The notes under the pieces: generated by a model | Seen by the model: only the letters and a program-made list of their open reading frames with translations | What the model was told of the DNA's origin: nothing | Database searches by the model: none | Program-made: the position numbers and the translations under genes | Assembly (NCBI GenBank): GCA_022575985.1 | Contig: JAKSXM010000014.1 | Location: forward strand, 10,912,001 to 10,976,000 | Direction: 5' to 3' | DNA length: 64,000 nucleotides | Source: Anagrus nilaparvatae | Taxonomy: Eukaryota; Arthropoda; Insecta; Hymenoptera; Mymaridae | Part shown: in pieces, positions 9,360 through 20,939 of the stretch | How positions within the stretch are numbered: position 1 is the first letter of the stretch | Layout of the letters: every line of letters starts with the position of its first letter

Positions 9360-10330
9360 AACTGTCGTTTGAACAAAAATATTGCCTAAGGCGCCACTGT
9401 GCGACGACGACTTATACTTTCCTTTTTTTAAATAAAAAATTATCGCCGCCTGGCGCAGAGGGCAGTAGCCGGTGGGTAAGAAAAAGAATATTCTTACGGC
9501 GCAAGTATGTTGCGCCGGAAGAACGGGAGAAGAGAAAAAAGAAGAAGCAGAATGCGTTCAGCTAGCAACAGGTGCTTACGCATAATAAAAAGTAGAATCG
9601 TGACTCCGGATTTTCGATAATTAATTTTTATTTTAAAAATTGGACCAAAAGTCACGTAAAGCAGTTCCGGTCTAGATTCTAATTAAAAAGTGTCGACCAA
9701 AATTAAAAGATTTTGTAAATTCAGTGTTCGCTCGCTATTCGCATAAGTTTTCATACAGCGATAGCCACCGAGTTAACAAAAAGCTCAAAAAACCGGCGTC
9801 GGTCGCTCGAGAAGTAGCTATAAAGCAGCCACGAAGAACATCGTGCCACGTGCTAAGTACAGCTATTCCACGAGAAGCCGCTGGACATCCTTACTCCTGT
9901 AGCCACCGTCGACGACTCCAAGACAAACAGCTTCGAGAAGATCGCCGAACGGTAAATTGAAAATGTGCTTCGGGGTTCTGTGTGTGTGCACGCGACCCGG
10001 TTTTTATATATAGGTATATAATAATTGTGCGAAAATTCTTATAATGAAGTTTTAGCCTAAGGGCAATTAATTAAATTAAATAAATATATAATTAAATAGT
10101 GTTAAAATTTAATTTAGTGTAATTCATTTTTAGTGCATGTTCACATAACCTTAGTTTAACCCCTTTATTTAGAACTCCCCCTACTTTCCGAGGAGGTGAT
10201 TTTCATGCGAGACCTAGCCGAATAACAATGTAAGAAAAGGTTATTCCCCAGCATCATTATTATTATTATGGCAAATTTAACCGGCGCGTGTTTAAAGCTA
10301 AAAGGCGCTCTAAAATAAATATATTAGCCA
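9360..10330. other. GC-richer island, unassigned
   Basis: Base composition is clearly higher in GC than the flanks. A 78-codon basic ORF at 9724-9960 shows no recognised domain. The 3' part ends with AAATAAATA-type signals. It may be an LTR or element leader, or a host 5' exon; no LTR partner was found in the window. Confidence 0.3.
9497..9517. repeat. Perfect 8-bp hairpin
   Basis: CGGCGCAA and TTGCGCCG separated by GTATG. Confidence 0.7.
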
Positions 10331-10395
10331 GTATACGCGCGGTCACAATATTTGCATTAATTAATTAAATTACCCCAAAATACCAGTGTTATAAC

Positions 10396-10697
10396 TCTCC
10401 CAATTTTTCAGCCCTGTAGGTGCAAATCTGCCAATTTAGACCCAAATTACGAAATTTAGATTATTGCGATTTTGGTCAAAAATAATGAATACAGACATCT
10501 AGGGGCAACATTTTTAAAATCTAATGTCAAATTCGAATTAAGCTGAAAATTTGATTATGGATTCTGGCCAAAAACTATTTTTAATGCTTTTGTTTATAGA
10601 TTTCTAAAAAATTTCATTAAAAAATCAAGAATTGCTAAAAACTTAATTTGTCTCTAAATTGGCAGTTTTGCACCTAGAGGACTAAAAAATTGGGAGA
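10396..10697. mobile_element. MITE, 302 bp
   Basis: Inverted ends of about 45 bp. The left starts TCTCCCAATTTTTCAGCCCT and the right, reversed, starts TCTCCCAATTTTTTAGTCCT; both continue through AGGTGCAAA and TGCCAATTTAGA. No clear target duplication and no ORF. Confidence 0.75.
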
Positions 10698-10699
10698 CT

Positions 10700-12060
10700 T
10701 CATATTTTATGTATACAAAATGAGTCAAGTTGGAGGACTCAATCCACCAATGACTTTTTATACGGATATAACTTCTCAGCCACCCTCCCAGCCTTAGCCA
10801 CCCTCATAGCTTATCCAAATCAAATTATGCAGGTATAAGTGTACTTTAATGCTCGAGAATGAAAAATTTAACTTCAGAGATACTTGGAAAAATATTTCAA
10901 GTTGATCTCATTTTTAACATTTTCAGTAACTTGCACTTCGATTTAAAATCGTTTCAAGCCCGCCGTAAATGTCATTCTATAACAGTTCAACTTTGGAATT
11001 GTATTCTATTCTAGTTAAGGCTACAGTAGAATTTCCTTTATCTGAGTTTGTAAAGAAAATATCATTATTACGTTCTTTTAAAAAAGTTTTAGTAAATTTT
11101 ATATCATCCTGGAAGTTTTTATCTACACACAGAGCCGTGAACCCGGAAATTTTAAAAACAAAATTCGGTTTTAGCGTTATTCCGGGTTTTGAAACTTAGT
11201 TCTCAACGTAAGGAGAAATGAAAACCTTAATCAGACTATTTCTATGATTCAAAACCCTAAAGCAAGGTTATTGCGGGTTTGAATCTATAATTCGTCTATA
11301 GTCAAAGTTAAAAAATATTTTTTATTTTTTTGTAAAAAAATGTTTGCATTTGCAAATATTTTTAGGTTTTTTTTCCCTTTTTTTATGTGGGCTCTTATGA
11401 TTGGTGATTTTTTTAGTAGGGGCTTGGCCCTCATACCTTCACGGGGGGCTTTGCCCTCCAAAGTTTAGCTTATTCTATGGGTAGGTGCAAGTACAGCATT
11501 TGAGGGTAGTATGTAGATTGGAAGCAGGCAATTATAATTTCTAACGTTTATATCATAATTTAAAACATACGCGTTATTTAAAATATTTAAATAATATTTC
11601 CACGAATATATGAATATTTATAGATAAACTTGTGAATTATTGTGGCGACAAATGTATAAAATTTCACACTTATTTTTGCAAATAATAGATGATTTAAAAT
11701 TATTTCATCTATTAAGTAAAAACTGATTATATTATTATTAAAAAAACAAAAGGTAAAAAGAAAGTAAAAAATTTCTTAACTAAAAAACATTTTTTTTCTC
11801 TAATTTAGTCGTTTGGAATGATTCCACGATGAAAAAAGCAATATTAGTGGGGGGGGGGGCAAAATTTATTTCATGATGTAAATATGTTTCTTTTTCTGCC
11901 CTGAAATCTATGCTTAAAAGTGACATTTTTTTCCACTTTTTTTTTCTTGGGAAGAAAGTGAATTCTTTTAAGCATAGTTATAACACATTATACACTTTAT
12001 CATACTATAGCATTTTTTTTTTCATTTTAAATAAAATACTTTATTGCTTTAAAAAAAAAA
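10700..12060. other. AT-rich stretch without recognised genes
   Basis: A 76-codon plus-strand ORF at 10969-11199 has no recognisable domain. Short G-runs and homopolymers only, such as a G9-10 run near 11851. Confidence 0.4.
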
Positions 12061-12061
12061 A

Positions 12062-12135
12062 CGTCTTGAGTCAGCATCGAACTGCAAACGTATAGATTAC
12101 AAATCCAACACGCTAACCACTCCGCTATCGTTTCA
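12062..12135 (-). pseudogene. tRNA-like relic, Thr(TGT)-like
   Basis: The minus strand shows a D-arm (GGAGTGGTTAGCG), an anticodon stem-loop with loop TTTGTAA and a T-loop TTCGATG. The acceptor arms do not pair and the T-stem is only partly paired. The plus strand has an A-run just before it. A tRNA pseudogene or a tRNA-derived SINE head are both possible. Confidence 0.4.
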
Positions 12136-12988
12136 TATGCATTAAAATCGAATTTTAATGATCATATGCTGTGAATAAAGAGAGAGCGGGATAGAATCAA
12201 GGCCAATATGCTTTTCATCTCTTTAACCACGCCCATTTTTAATACAGCCCTCTTATTATTCTATATAAATGTATATTATGTAAATTATTGATTTAATCTT
12301 ATTATTTTTCTTTTTGCATCAAAGGAAGTAATTTACATCTCCAAATAAAAAACTATATGTCACACACGAGATGAAAGTGAATCACTTTACTAGTTAATCG
12401 TGATTGTCGCGAGTTTTAAAAATATCTACGAGGGCGCTGAAGGCAAAGGAAGGAAGTCAAACTCGTCAAAAACTTTTACTTTTTCACTTTTAGCTCTTGT
12501 ATAAAAAATTCTTAATATAATGCCAAGAAAAAATTAGCCCTTTAAAAAAAAAAATAAAAATTTCTGTTTTACGATAAAAACTAAGCTTGCAGCTATGACC
12601 AGGAAAAAATTTCTATGGTTCTTTAGTACTTAGATAGAACTTACTTTTCTAAAAATTTCAAGTAAAAATATATATTGACAAAAAAAAAGTAATAGGTTCG
12701 AGCATTTTTGGAAAAATAGTGTATCTTAAAAATGAAAAAATTCTTATGGAACCCTTATAAAAAAATTTTAAGTAGTCATTCATATTAACGCAATCACTTT
12801 ACGTCATTTCCTAAAATATAGTCGTATAAGCACAATTGCATTAACTTCTTAGCCTAATTCTGATACAAATATCAAATGAAAAGAAAAAGCATCTGACAAC
12901 TCGTGTACAAGATAGATGCTCAACGAGCTCCAAGCTATATTTGCAAGATTAAATTTTAAAAGCATATGTTGTAAAAAATATAACTTAC
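12136..12988. other. AT-rich intron or downstream DNA of the host gene
   Basis: No coding or repeat signal recognised. Confidence 0.4.
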
Positions 12989-13175
12989 CTTCGTTTAATA
13001 CCAGTAATGCAGTAATACTAATAGATGTTCCTATATTTGTAACACCAACATCAAATGAAATTATATTTTTTGCAATAACAGGCGCTATGTTTAGGGTGTT
13101 TCTCAATTCTTTATTGGAATTCAATAATTCCGTTATAGCCAGATCTGCTACATTCCCTGTAGCAATAACTTGCAG
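12989..13175 (-). CDS. Host gene exon A (downstream of exon B)
   Basis: Minus-strand exon bounded by TTTTTTTTCAG and by G|GTAAGT. It opens in phase 0 with LQVIATGNVADLAITELLNS and runs 62 codons plus one base without a stop. It alternates short polar and hydrophobic stretches (IISFDVGVTNIGTSISITAL), which suggests beta-strands. It joins in frame to exon B at 54458-54622, giving an intron of about 41.3 kb. The next exon must start in phase 1 and would lie before base 1 or in a part of 1-12988 where I do not recognise it. The product is not recognised; an extracellular beta-rich protein is one reading. Splice sites, phase and lack of stops make this the best-supported non-mobile coding sequence with exons B and C. 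Confidence 0.65.
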
Positions 13176-13179
13176 CTGA

Positions 13180-14500
13180 AAAAAAATGTTTATAAAATAT
13201 TATACTTTAAAAAATACTTTTAGAGTATATCAAGCTTAAATTCAGTATTTCTTGTCACCCTTAAAAAGAATGACAAAACCTGTAGTTTTTTACGTTTCGT
13301 GTACTTTTATAACTTAATCTTATATTATTTTTTATAATTTCTTATTTATAACTGGCCAATTCGACGAGAGAACGGGTGCAAATTCCTTCGGTCAATCTTC
13401 AAATTTTATCAAAAATATTTTTCCGAAAAAGTAAACAGAAAAAACGAAAAGCTATATACCACGATCAAAATGTACTGATACGGCAAGCTCAAAATCTGCA
13501 TTCATTGCATTTGCAGAGAAATCTAATCGTTGCTTTCTCCCTCTTTATACATACACTATACTACGATACTGTACGTGTCGAGTCAAAAAGATTAGTAAAA
13601 TTCTGAAGGTCACTCGATGTCATTAATGCTTGTATGACACTCATGATTCTGCTATAGTATTTTTGAATCACCGCGGTGCACCAAGTTATAGGCATCGTAG
13701 AGAATCTGCATGAGTTACATTCGCAGAGATAAGTTCGTTGGTGACGCAGCTGATAAGCACACTGTGTCCCTACAATTTTGGTCGTGATGCATGCCTTGTG
13801 TTTTTTCTTGATTTTTGGAGTCCATTTTAGTTTTTTTGGTCATTTTTTAAGGTGACCATTTGGTTTTAAATTAATTTAATTTAAATATTTTTTTTTTTTT
13901 GCTTAAAATGTTCAATAACATCATAATACTCCCATAAAACCTTTTTAAAATATTTTGCCTAGATAAAAAGTTATAGTTAAATTTGTGGCGGTATACGCTT
14001 ACGATTAAATGCTTCTAAAAAAACTTTAAACGCGCTTTTTCTTGAGACTTTTTTTTTTTGTATTTGCTCAAAACCTTCGACCGATTTAAAAGAAACCAAG
14101 AGAATTTTAATTATTATACATATTTTTAGGCCTAAACCTATAAAAAGTTATAAATTATTATTTCTTTTTTTTGGCAGAAAAATAAGAAAACCAAAGACAA
14201 ATTTGGAAAAAAAAACTACTTTTTTGAAAGACTTACAAAAACATTTACAAAAATTAAACAGTTGTAATTTTTTAGGTTTAGGTCGTTAATTAATAAATTT
14301 TTATTTTTATTTTAATAATTCAATAAAATTCGTAAAAAAAAAAAAACAACAACAAGTGAAATTGAGTAACATTTACGTTTGGAAAGTTTAAGTTAACGTA
14401 ACCTAAAAAACTCCGCTTTCGTTTACAGTGTTATTGTGATGTTATCAAAGAAACTTATATATTTTGTAATTAAATTATTCTAAACAGTTAAGTACACGAT
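13180..14500. other. AT-rich intronic DNA with two diverged repeats
   Basis: Segments near 13492 and 13700 share AATCTGCAT, CATTTGCAGAGA-type and CGTTG blocks in the same order. No gene recognised. Confidence 0.35.
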
Positions 14501-14508
14501 TAATAAAA

Positions 14509-15114
14509 ATGCCATCTTGTGCTGTGAGAGGATGTAAAAATTCTTCTGGAAGTATGAAAATAAATAGTTTTCTAAAAAATCCTGGGAGAAGATATCTTTA
14601 GGCGAAAAATTCTGGACTAAATCCTTCTAAATGTTCAATGATATGCGAAGTATTTACACTTGTTTATTGTTTTTCATAGTATACTATTGTTATAATAAAA
14701 TGTTTCTTTCTAAAAGTCAACTATTTTATTTTTAGTTCCATTTTGCTCCAGAAATGTGGGAAAAAGAAAGAGCTGATGGAACAAAAAAATTAAAACATAA
14801 TGCTGTTCCTACAATTTTTGGAGATTGTTTTTATCAACACAGGCATACAAATAAAAGTTTGTTTTTACATGCAATAAAAGATAAAATTATTTATTTTAAT
14901 AAATATTTACATTCTTGCGTTAAAAATACCTACAGGAAACATTAGCCTAGACATGGAACTTTCAAGAAGAGCTAATTCGGATGAATCTGAAGGATCATTG
15001 GATAATTCTATCCAATCTGAGAGGCACATAGAATTATCAAATTCACTATTAAGAACTGAAAGTATTCCAGCGATTACAAAACAAAAACCTGTGCTTTGGT
15101 TAGCCAAATTGTAA
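14509..15114 (+). pseudogene. THAP-domain protein relic, three exons
   Basis: Exon 1 (14509-14649) starts MPSCAVRGCKNSSG, the usual N-terminus of a THAP zinc finger, and ends with SKCSMICE. Exon 2 (14736-14856) supplies HFAPEMWE and the THAP-ending AVPTIF. A possible exon 3 (14936-15114) stays open in frame and ends in TAA, or splices at AAATT|GTAAGC. An in-frame TAG sits at 14599-14601, and the expected Trp of the AVPTIF-type THAP fold is not evident. THAP fingers bind DNA and occur in host regulators and in transposases. No transposase core follows before the solo LTR, so this looks like the 5' part of a dead transposon gene. Confidence 0.55.
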
Positions 15115-15586
15115 GCAAATATTCGCAAAAAGGTGATTGTATTTATTATTGCATTCATTTAATTTTTAAATTAAAGTTAATTTAAGTTATAATGTTCCCT
15201 TATTCAATAAGCTCCTATTGTTTTTATTATGTGTGAAAATATCTGTCATATTTACAAAAAAAGGTATTGCTCATGTTTTACACAAATTTTAATGCATCGT
15301 ACTATGCAAAAAAATATTGTTTATAATGAAATATAACTTTTGAACAAATAATACATACATACATAAGACCTTTTATGTTATATTAGCTGTTAAAAATTAA
15401 ATTCTTTCTTTGTTTATTTTTTTTTTTATTGAAAATTATCTGATAACAATTTTGCTGTTTTTTTTGCAATAGTAAACATATAAATAAATACTTGTGTAAT
15501 TTATCTAAAAATATAAAAACATTCAATCTTTTTTGTAGGATATATTTGTTTAAAATAAAAACTTATTTAAAAATTTATATTCTATA

Positions 15587-16390
15587 TGTTACGTATGGTA
15601 GGTCAAAATTGATATCCCTAGTATTTGATAAATATGAATAAGAAACCGTACATCCGATATTATCACATTATATTATACATCCAACGACACAAGAACCCTC
15701 AGGTGCATTTTCGCTGACCTGGCACAATAGCGTGAGACCAAAAGTCAGCTATGAAGTAGAGTAGGAGAGATTTATGCAACGTAAATTGCATAAATCCCAC
15801 CTCGCGATTCTTAGTAATAATTAAGGACGCCTCCATTAATTGGACGTGACGAGAATGACGCTTTTTTGTATTGGACGTCTCCCCCAAAATCTCACAATAT
15901 GGGCAGATTCACATTAACGTATATATTGCCCTTCAGGTGCCCTAATTGTATTATAAGAGTACCATCACTTGTTAGAGTTACACAACTTATTAGAGTACCA
16001 CCATTTATTAGAGTACCATATCTCATTATAGTACCATCACTTGTTAGAGTCACTTTAACTAGTACTATCTTTTATAATTCGTTTGACTTAAGGACTTAGA
16101 CAGTTTTTATTATCTATACTTATAATCAATAAAGTAAAGTTTTTATATAACCAAATCATACGAGTTATCAGTTATCATTGTGACAACTCCTTCTGTAATT
16201 ACGAACTTAGCCTCAGGTTAAGTTCATCCAGCTAAGTCGAACCCATCTACAACTATAACCAGATTAAGTACCAACTATAAACATCCACCTAACTTAAATA
16301 AAACCTGGGGCACTCATATCCCCAGGATAAACTTATTTATATTTAATATTTATAATTACGTATCCCGATTAAACCTCAGGATACGTAACA
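15587..16390. repeat. Candidate solo LTR, 804 bp
   Basis: The ends form a perfect inverted pair: TGTTACGTAT at the start and ATACGTAACA at the end. A CAATAAAGT-type polyadenylation signal lies near 16127, and a minisatellite at 15950-16050 is inside. Flanking TATA/TAAA is only a 3-of-4 match as a target duplication. Orientation is probably plus. Confidence 0.55.
15950..16050. repeat. Short tandem repeat in the solo LTR
   Basis: About five degenerate units built on TTAGAGTACCATCACTTG. A 77-codon ORF over it (repeated RVPSLVRV-type units) is a by-product of the repeat. Confidence 0.7.
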
Positions 16391-16434
16391 TAAATTGACT
16401 CCCCTGAAAGGAAAGCTGGTAAGAAGGAACAGTA

Positions 16435-17905
16435 GGGTAATTCCATGGATAAAACGCACAAAATGATATGCCAGGTCTCAAAAATAGGAAATTTGGTTTT
16501 TTTTCGATAAAACAACTTAAAGATAGATGATTCCCAGAATTTGAAGGTTTTCTATAAATTTTGAAGGGTGCTATGCTGATTTAAAGTTTTTTGGTCAAAT
16601 TTCTCTCCTCAGCCACCATTTTTGAAAGTCCCGTAAAAAAGCTCGAAAAAACTTTAAAGAAAGAAAAAAAAGTAGGTTTTCGACGTAAAATTTGATGAAA
16701 AATTCGAATTTTCAGTCAAATTTTTCCTACTCTATGTCAATTCGCGGGAAAATTCAAATTTATGTTAAACTTTAAGTGAAAATAACTCAAAAGTTTCCCG
16801 CTCAAAAAAAAATTTTTTTTTCTCAAAATTTTCAAAAATTGCATATATTTTCCTGCAAAAAATTTCCCGAGAGTAATTTTTGTTTTAAGCGAGTAATACC
16901 GATTTTCGTTTTTTTTAATTTTGACTTGTTACTTATTTTGCTGATTTCCCGCTAAGTCAAGTGACCAAATGAAAATCTGACCAAAAATTTGAATTGTGCG
17001 GAAAATTTTATAAAGGTATAGTAATTTTGGTATCCTTTGAATGATACATCTCAATTTGACAATTTAATTAAAATGGTTTATTAAAATATAGAAAAAAATG
17101 AAAATTTATAAAATGGGATTTTCTTGATTTTTTTACATTTTTAGCCTAAAAATCATATAAAATCTAAAAAAAAAAAATACTTCTTTTGGAAAAACAAAAG
17201 TATACCCAAAAATCGATAAAATACCATTTTATAAATTTTCATTTTTTCCATATTTTAATAAACCATTTTAATTAAATTGTAAAATTGAGATGTATCATTC
17301 AAAGGATACCAAAATTACTATACCTTTATAAAATTTTCCGCACAATTAAAATTTTTGGTCAGATTTTCATTTGGTCACGTGACTTAGCGGGAAATCAGCA
17401 AAATAAGTAACAAGTTAAAATTAAAAAAAACGAAAATCGGTATTACTCGCTTAAAACAAAAGTTACTCTCGGGAAATTTTTTTCAGGAAAATATATGCAG
17501 TTTTTGAAAATTTTGAGAAAAAAAATTTTTTTTTGAGCGGGAAACTTTTGAGTTATTTTCACTTAAAGTTTAACACAAATTTGAATTTTCCCGCGAATTG
17601 ACATAAAGTAGGAAAAATTTGACTGAAAATTCGAATTTTTCATCAAATTTTACATCGAAAACCTACTTTTTTTTCTTTCTTTAACGTTTTTGAGAGCTTT
17701 TTTACGGGAATTTCAAAAATGGTGGCTGAGGAGAGAAATTTGACCAAAAAACTTTAAATCAGCATAGCACCCTTCAAAATTTATAGAAAACCTTCAAATT
17801 CGGGGAATCATCTATTTTTAAGTTGTTTTATCGAGAAAAAAAACCAAATTTCCTATTCTTGAGACCTGGCATATCATTTTGTGCGTTTTATCCATGGAAT
17901 TACCC
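16435..17905. mobile_element. Foldback (long inverted repeat) element, 1471 bp
   Basis: Two arms of about 680 bp, near-identical in inverse orientation, around a ~105-bp centre (about 17118-17222). The ends read GGGTAATTCC and GGAATTACCC. AGTA flanks both ends (16431-16434 and 17906-17909) as a 4-bp target duplication. There is no transposase, so it is non-autonomous. A transcript through it would fold into one very long duplex. Confidence 0.88.
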
Positions 17906-18263
17906 AGTAGCATATTACCTATCAAGATATTATTTATAGTATATGGCAAAGAAATACCAACGTTATTTTTCCTGCCTATATCCAAACTGCCAAAAGTGTA
18001 AAGGAAAATTTTATAATTTCTAAACACGAAATATTATCGATAAAAAAAAAAAAATTTACAACAAAGTAACAGTGACTGTAAATTATACCATCGAACTTAA
18101 CGAAGAAACTATTCAAACAAACAACTCTAATTAAACAAATTCATAAGATCAATGGAAATATTTAAAGCCGCTATACCACACGACACCATCAAAAGAAATT
18201 TATCTACACCTTCGCCAAGCATTTCTGAAAATTTTTTTTAAGTACCTTAAAAATTTCTCATAT

Positions 18264-18426
18264 GAGCGTTCCAATGCACTAACTGCTTATAGAATTTTGA
18301 AATTCAGAAGATGATCAAAAGAGAATTTAGAAAAATCTATCTTAGATGCATGCGTTAAACAAGGATAGACATAGTTTTCCTTTCTTCTTCAATAATTCTA
18401 TAAGCAGTTAGTGCATTGGAGTGCTC
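18264..18426. repeat. Inverted repeat, arms about 33 bp
   Basis: GAGCGTTCCAATGCACTAAC onward pairs with TTCTATAAGCAGTTAGTGCA onward near 18396, with two or so mismatches and a ~98-bp spacer. Relic MITE or hairpin. Confidence 0.65.
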
Positions 18427-18613
18427 ATATATATATATAAATCTCCGAGACATTTCTAAAAATGCCGAACAAATTTTAATCTTTTCTAAAACAAAAAAAA
18501 AAAAAAATTTTTCACACCTTTAAAAAAAATATATTATGCAAAATAATTCTTAGCGACAATCGCGAGATATATTTCCTGACACTGAAATAAATAAAACTGT
18601 ATCAATTCGAACC

Positions 18614-19759
18614 ATGGACGGCCCCAGTAATCAATTCAACCCAACTAACTTTCTTGATTTAAGCAAATTAAACCTTACACAAGGCCCTTTTGAAATAATT
18701 ACTGATTTTTCATTACGGGTACGCTATCTCTGGGATCAATTATTAAAACAGCCAAGCCCTCCATGGAGCCCTGATTACTGGAAGCAGTTAACGGAGCCCC
18801 GTATGGTTGAAATGTTTTTAAATGGGCTTCAAAAATCAGAAAAGGGCTTGTTAGCTTATTTTGAATCCCCAAAAACTTGGAACCATGTAAATTAAATAGT
18901 GGCAAGGGTAGAGGAAATGGTCTTTGAATGTTCTAAGAAGATCACGACCCCTTCAGATAAAAAATTTGCAGATGCGGCGTCGCGCCTGTTCTACCCGGAT
19001 GAATATATTGATTTTGAGAATATTGAGAATGACGTTAAAAATACCACCAATAAAGTAACTTATAAGAAACCTATTAAATCATCTCCGCTTAAAAAGACTA
19101 TAAATTATGCTAGTACAAATAAAATTTCACTCGACAAAAAAATAATAGAAACCACGTATGCATTGAAAAACGTGACAGTAGAGCTTAAATCACCTCTAAC
19201 TGCAGAATCAAAATCCAAAATACATGACGTACTACAAACTAAAACTAAGTATACGTCGAAAACCATTGTCCAAAAACAACGACCGACTCCAAAACCATCA
19301 CCAGACGGTGCACAAACCTATCAGTATAAATCAGGTTTTCGGAATTTTTTCAGGTTTTTAATTGTTTTTGCGTATTACATGTCTATAGTAAATTATATTT
19401 TTAAAAAATGGGAATCTGTAGACACCCTATTCAATATACCAAATAGAATTGACCATTGCAACAAAAATTTTAAAAAGGAAAACTGGACAGGACCTATCAG
19501 TCAGGGTACAATACATTGGTCATTTAAACCACCTGAATTTAAAACATTTGATATAATAAGCAAAACTAACTATAAAGTTGGTTTTTGCTACTCGTTTCAG
19601 GAAAATAAATGGAAAAATAGTTCTTTTAATAAAAACTATAATCAAAATGGTATAGTACCACTGTCGAAATACGTTTCACTAAACTTAAATCCCTTTAAAT
19701 TATCCAGTTTTACTATCGGAGTATGTCCGCTTAAAGCCCCACCTTGGTCAAAAATTTAA
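18614..19759 (+). pseudogene. Gag-like protein with a membrane segment, one in-frame stop
   Basis: Two stretches of 93 and 286 codons are in the same frame, separated only by TAA at 18893-18895 (WNHVN, stop, IVARVEEM). The N-terminal part resembles the capsid C-terminal region of retrotransposon Gags (RMVEMFLNGLQKSEKGLLAY, then YFESPKTWNHV). The second part is Lys/Thr-rich, then has a hydrophobic segment (FRFLIVFAYYMSIVNYIF, 19348-19401) that could span a membrane, and a C-terminal part with a few Cys, Trp and Pro. No zinc knuckle, protease or RT follows. It may be a decayed element ORF in which Gag runs into an Env-like part, or a captured gag gene. The function is unknown. Confidence 0.4.
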
Positions 19760-20420
19760 TAGCATCGACCCACTTTACTACATTTTACTACCCACTGGGC
19801 AAAGTAGTAAACTATTATAAAATAATATACGTACACTATTAAATTTCCTAAAATTTTTTTTAATTTAGAATATAATAAATTTTTATAATGACGATAAATA
19901 TAAAATCCAATAATAAAATATAATAAAATACACCTAAGTATACGTTAATGCTTACAACTTATAACATTTCTTAATAGATTTAATAAATTTAATAATCGTA
20001 TTAGTTATAATTCTTTTTAAAAATTTTATATAAAAAAAAAATATATATCTAGCTACATCTTTTACTTAACACAATAATTTATTGATCTAATCTTTAGATT
20101 TGAACCTAATTGGAATAACACCTAATTTAATTACAATACACCTACAGTCCTAAAACCCTCATAATGAACCTAAAACACCGTATTTATACCCTAAGTCATA
20201 TCTAAAATATAACTACTAAGTATTTTTTTTTTATTTATCAGAGCATACATAAAAAATAAAACACACATATTAAAGTTGTCTTTTAATATTTTTTTTAGTA
20301 CAGTCTTAATCATAATTTTTCATTTTATTATTCCTCTCCTTAAAACCAATAAATAAAGTAATTTTCTTTGAAAAACAATTAGTATAAAATTTTTTCTTAC
20401 GTTCAATATTTTTACGATAA
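19760..20420. other. AT-rich stretch, no gene seen
   Basis: Only homopolymers and simple AT runs. Confidence 0.4.
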
Positions 20421-20426
20421 AATTAA

Positions 20427-20644
20427 CCCTCGTAGGTCACTGTGGGTCAAAATGACCCCAGACTTTTTTTACGTAGGTTAAATAAAAAAAGATTTTTTAA
20501 AATAAAAAAGGTTTCCAAAATAAGAGAATTAATCTAGAAACCCCAAAGATTAGTCTTTAAAAAAAAAAATTAAAAAAAACGGATGGGGTCAAAAAAACCT
20601 CATGTGTCTAAAAAGTGGCCTAAACCATGTGTGACTCTTAAGGG
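20427..20644. mobile_element. piggyBac-type MITE, 218 bp
   Basis: Starts CCCTCGTAGG and ends CTTAAGGG, with TTAA on both sides (20423-20426 and 20645-20648). Inner complementary blocks are GGGTCAAAATGACCCC and GGGGTCAAAAAAACC. TTAA target sites with CCY...RGG ends are typical of piggyBac derivatives. Confidence 0.7.
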
Positions 20645-20804
20645 TTAAAATCATTTAAATATTTTCGGAACAAATAATATTTTTTTTTACCAACCCGAAA
20701 AGAAAATTTTTTTTTACAAAAGAAAAACATGAAAAGTCTTTATATAGTTTTCTCCCCCCCCCCACAATCTACTCGGGATTTTTTTCCTAGTTAAAATTGA
20801 TTGT

Positions 20805-20935
20805 CTGGATCGATATGGGGTGAGCTAGATCCTTTTACCCTAGATTTGGGATGAATGGCCCTCACACTACTGTGGGGCGAGCTAGATTCCTAAACCCAGT
20901 AAGAGAGGTGAATGGCCCTCATACATGATATGGAC
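20805..20935. repeat. Two-copy tandem repeat, about 62 bp
   Basis: Both copies contain GAGCTAGAT and GAATGGCCCTCA in the same order with the same spacing. Confidence 0.6.
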
Positions 20936-20939
20936 AGTT

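Noticed and set aside
12849..13124. 91-codon minus-strand ORF starting at an internal Met
   Set aside because: Its real part is exon A; beyond the GTAAGT donor at 12987-12988 it reads intron.
14907..15158. 83-codon minus-strand ORF
   Set aside because: Antisense of the third exon of the THAP relic.
15866..16099. 77-codon ORF with RVPSLVRV-type repeats
   Set aside because: Created by the ~26-bp tandem repeat in the solo LTR.
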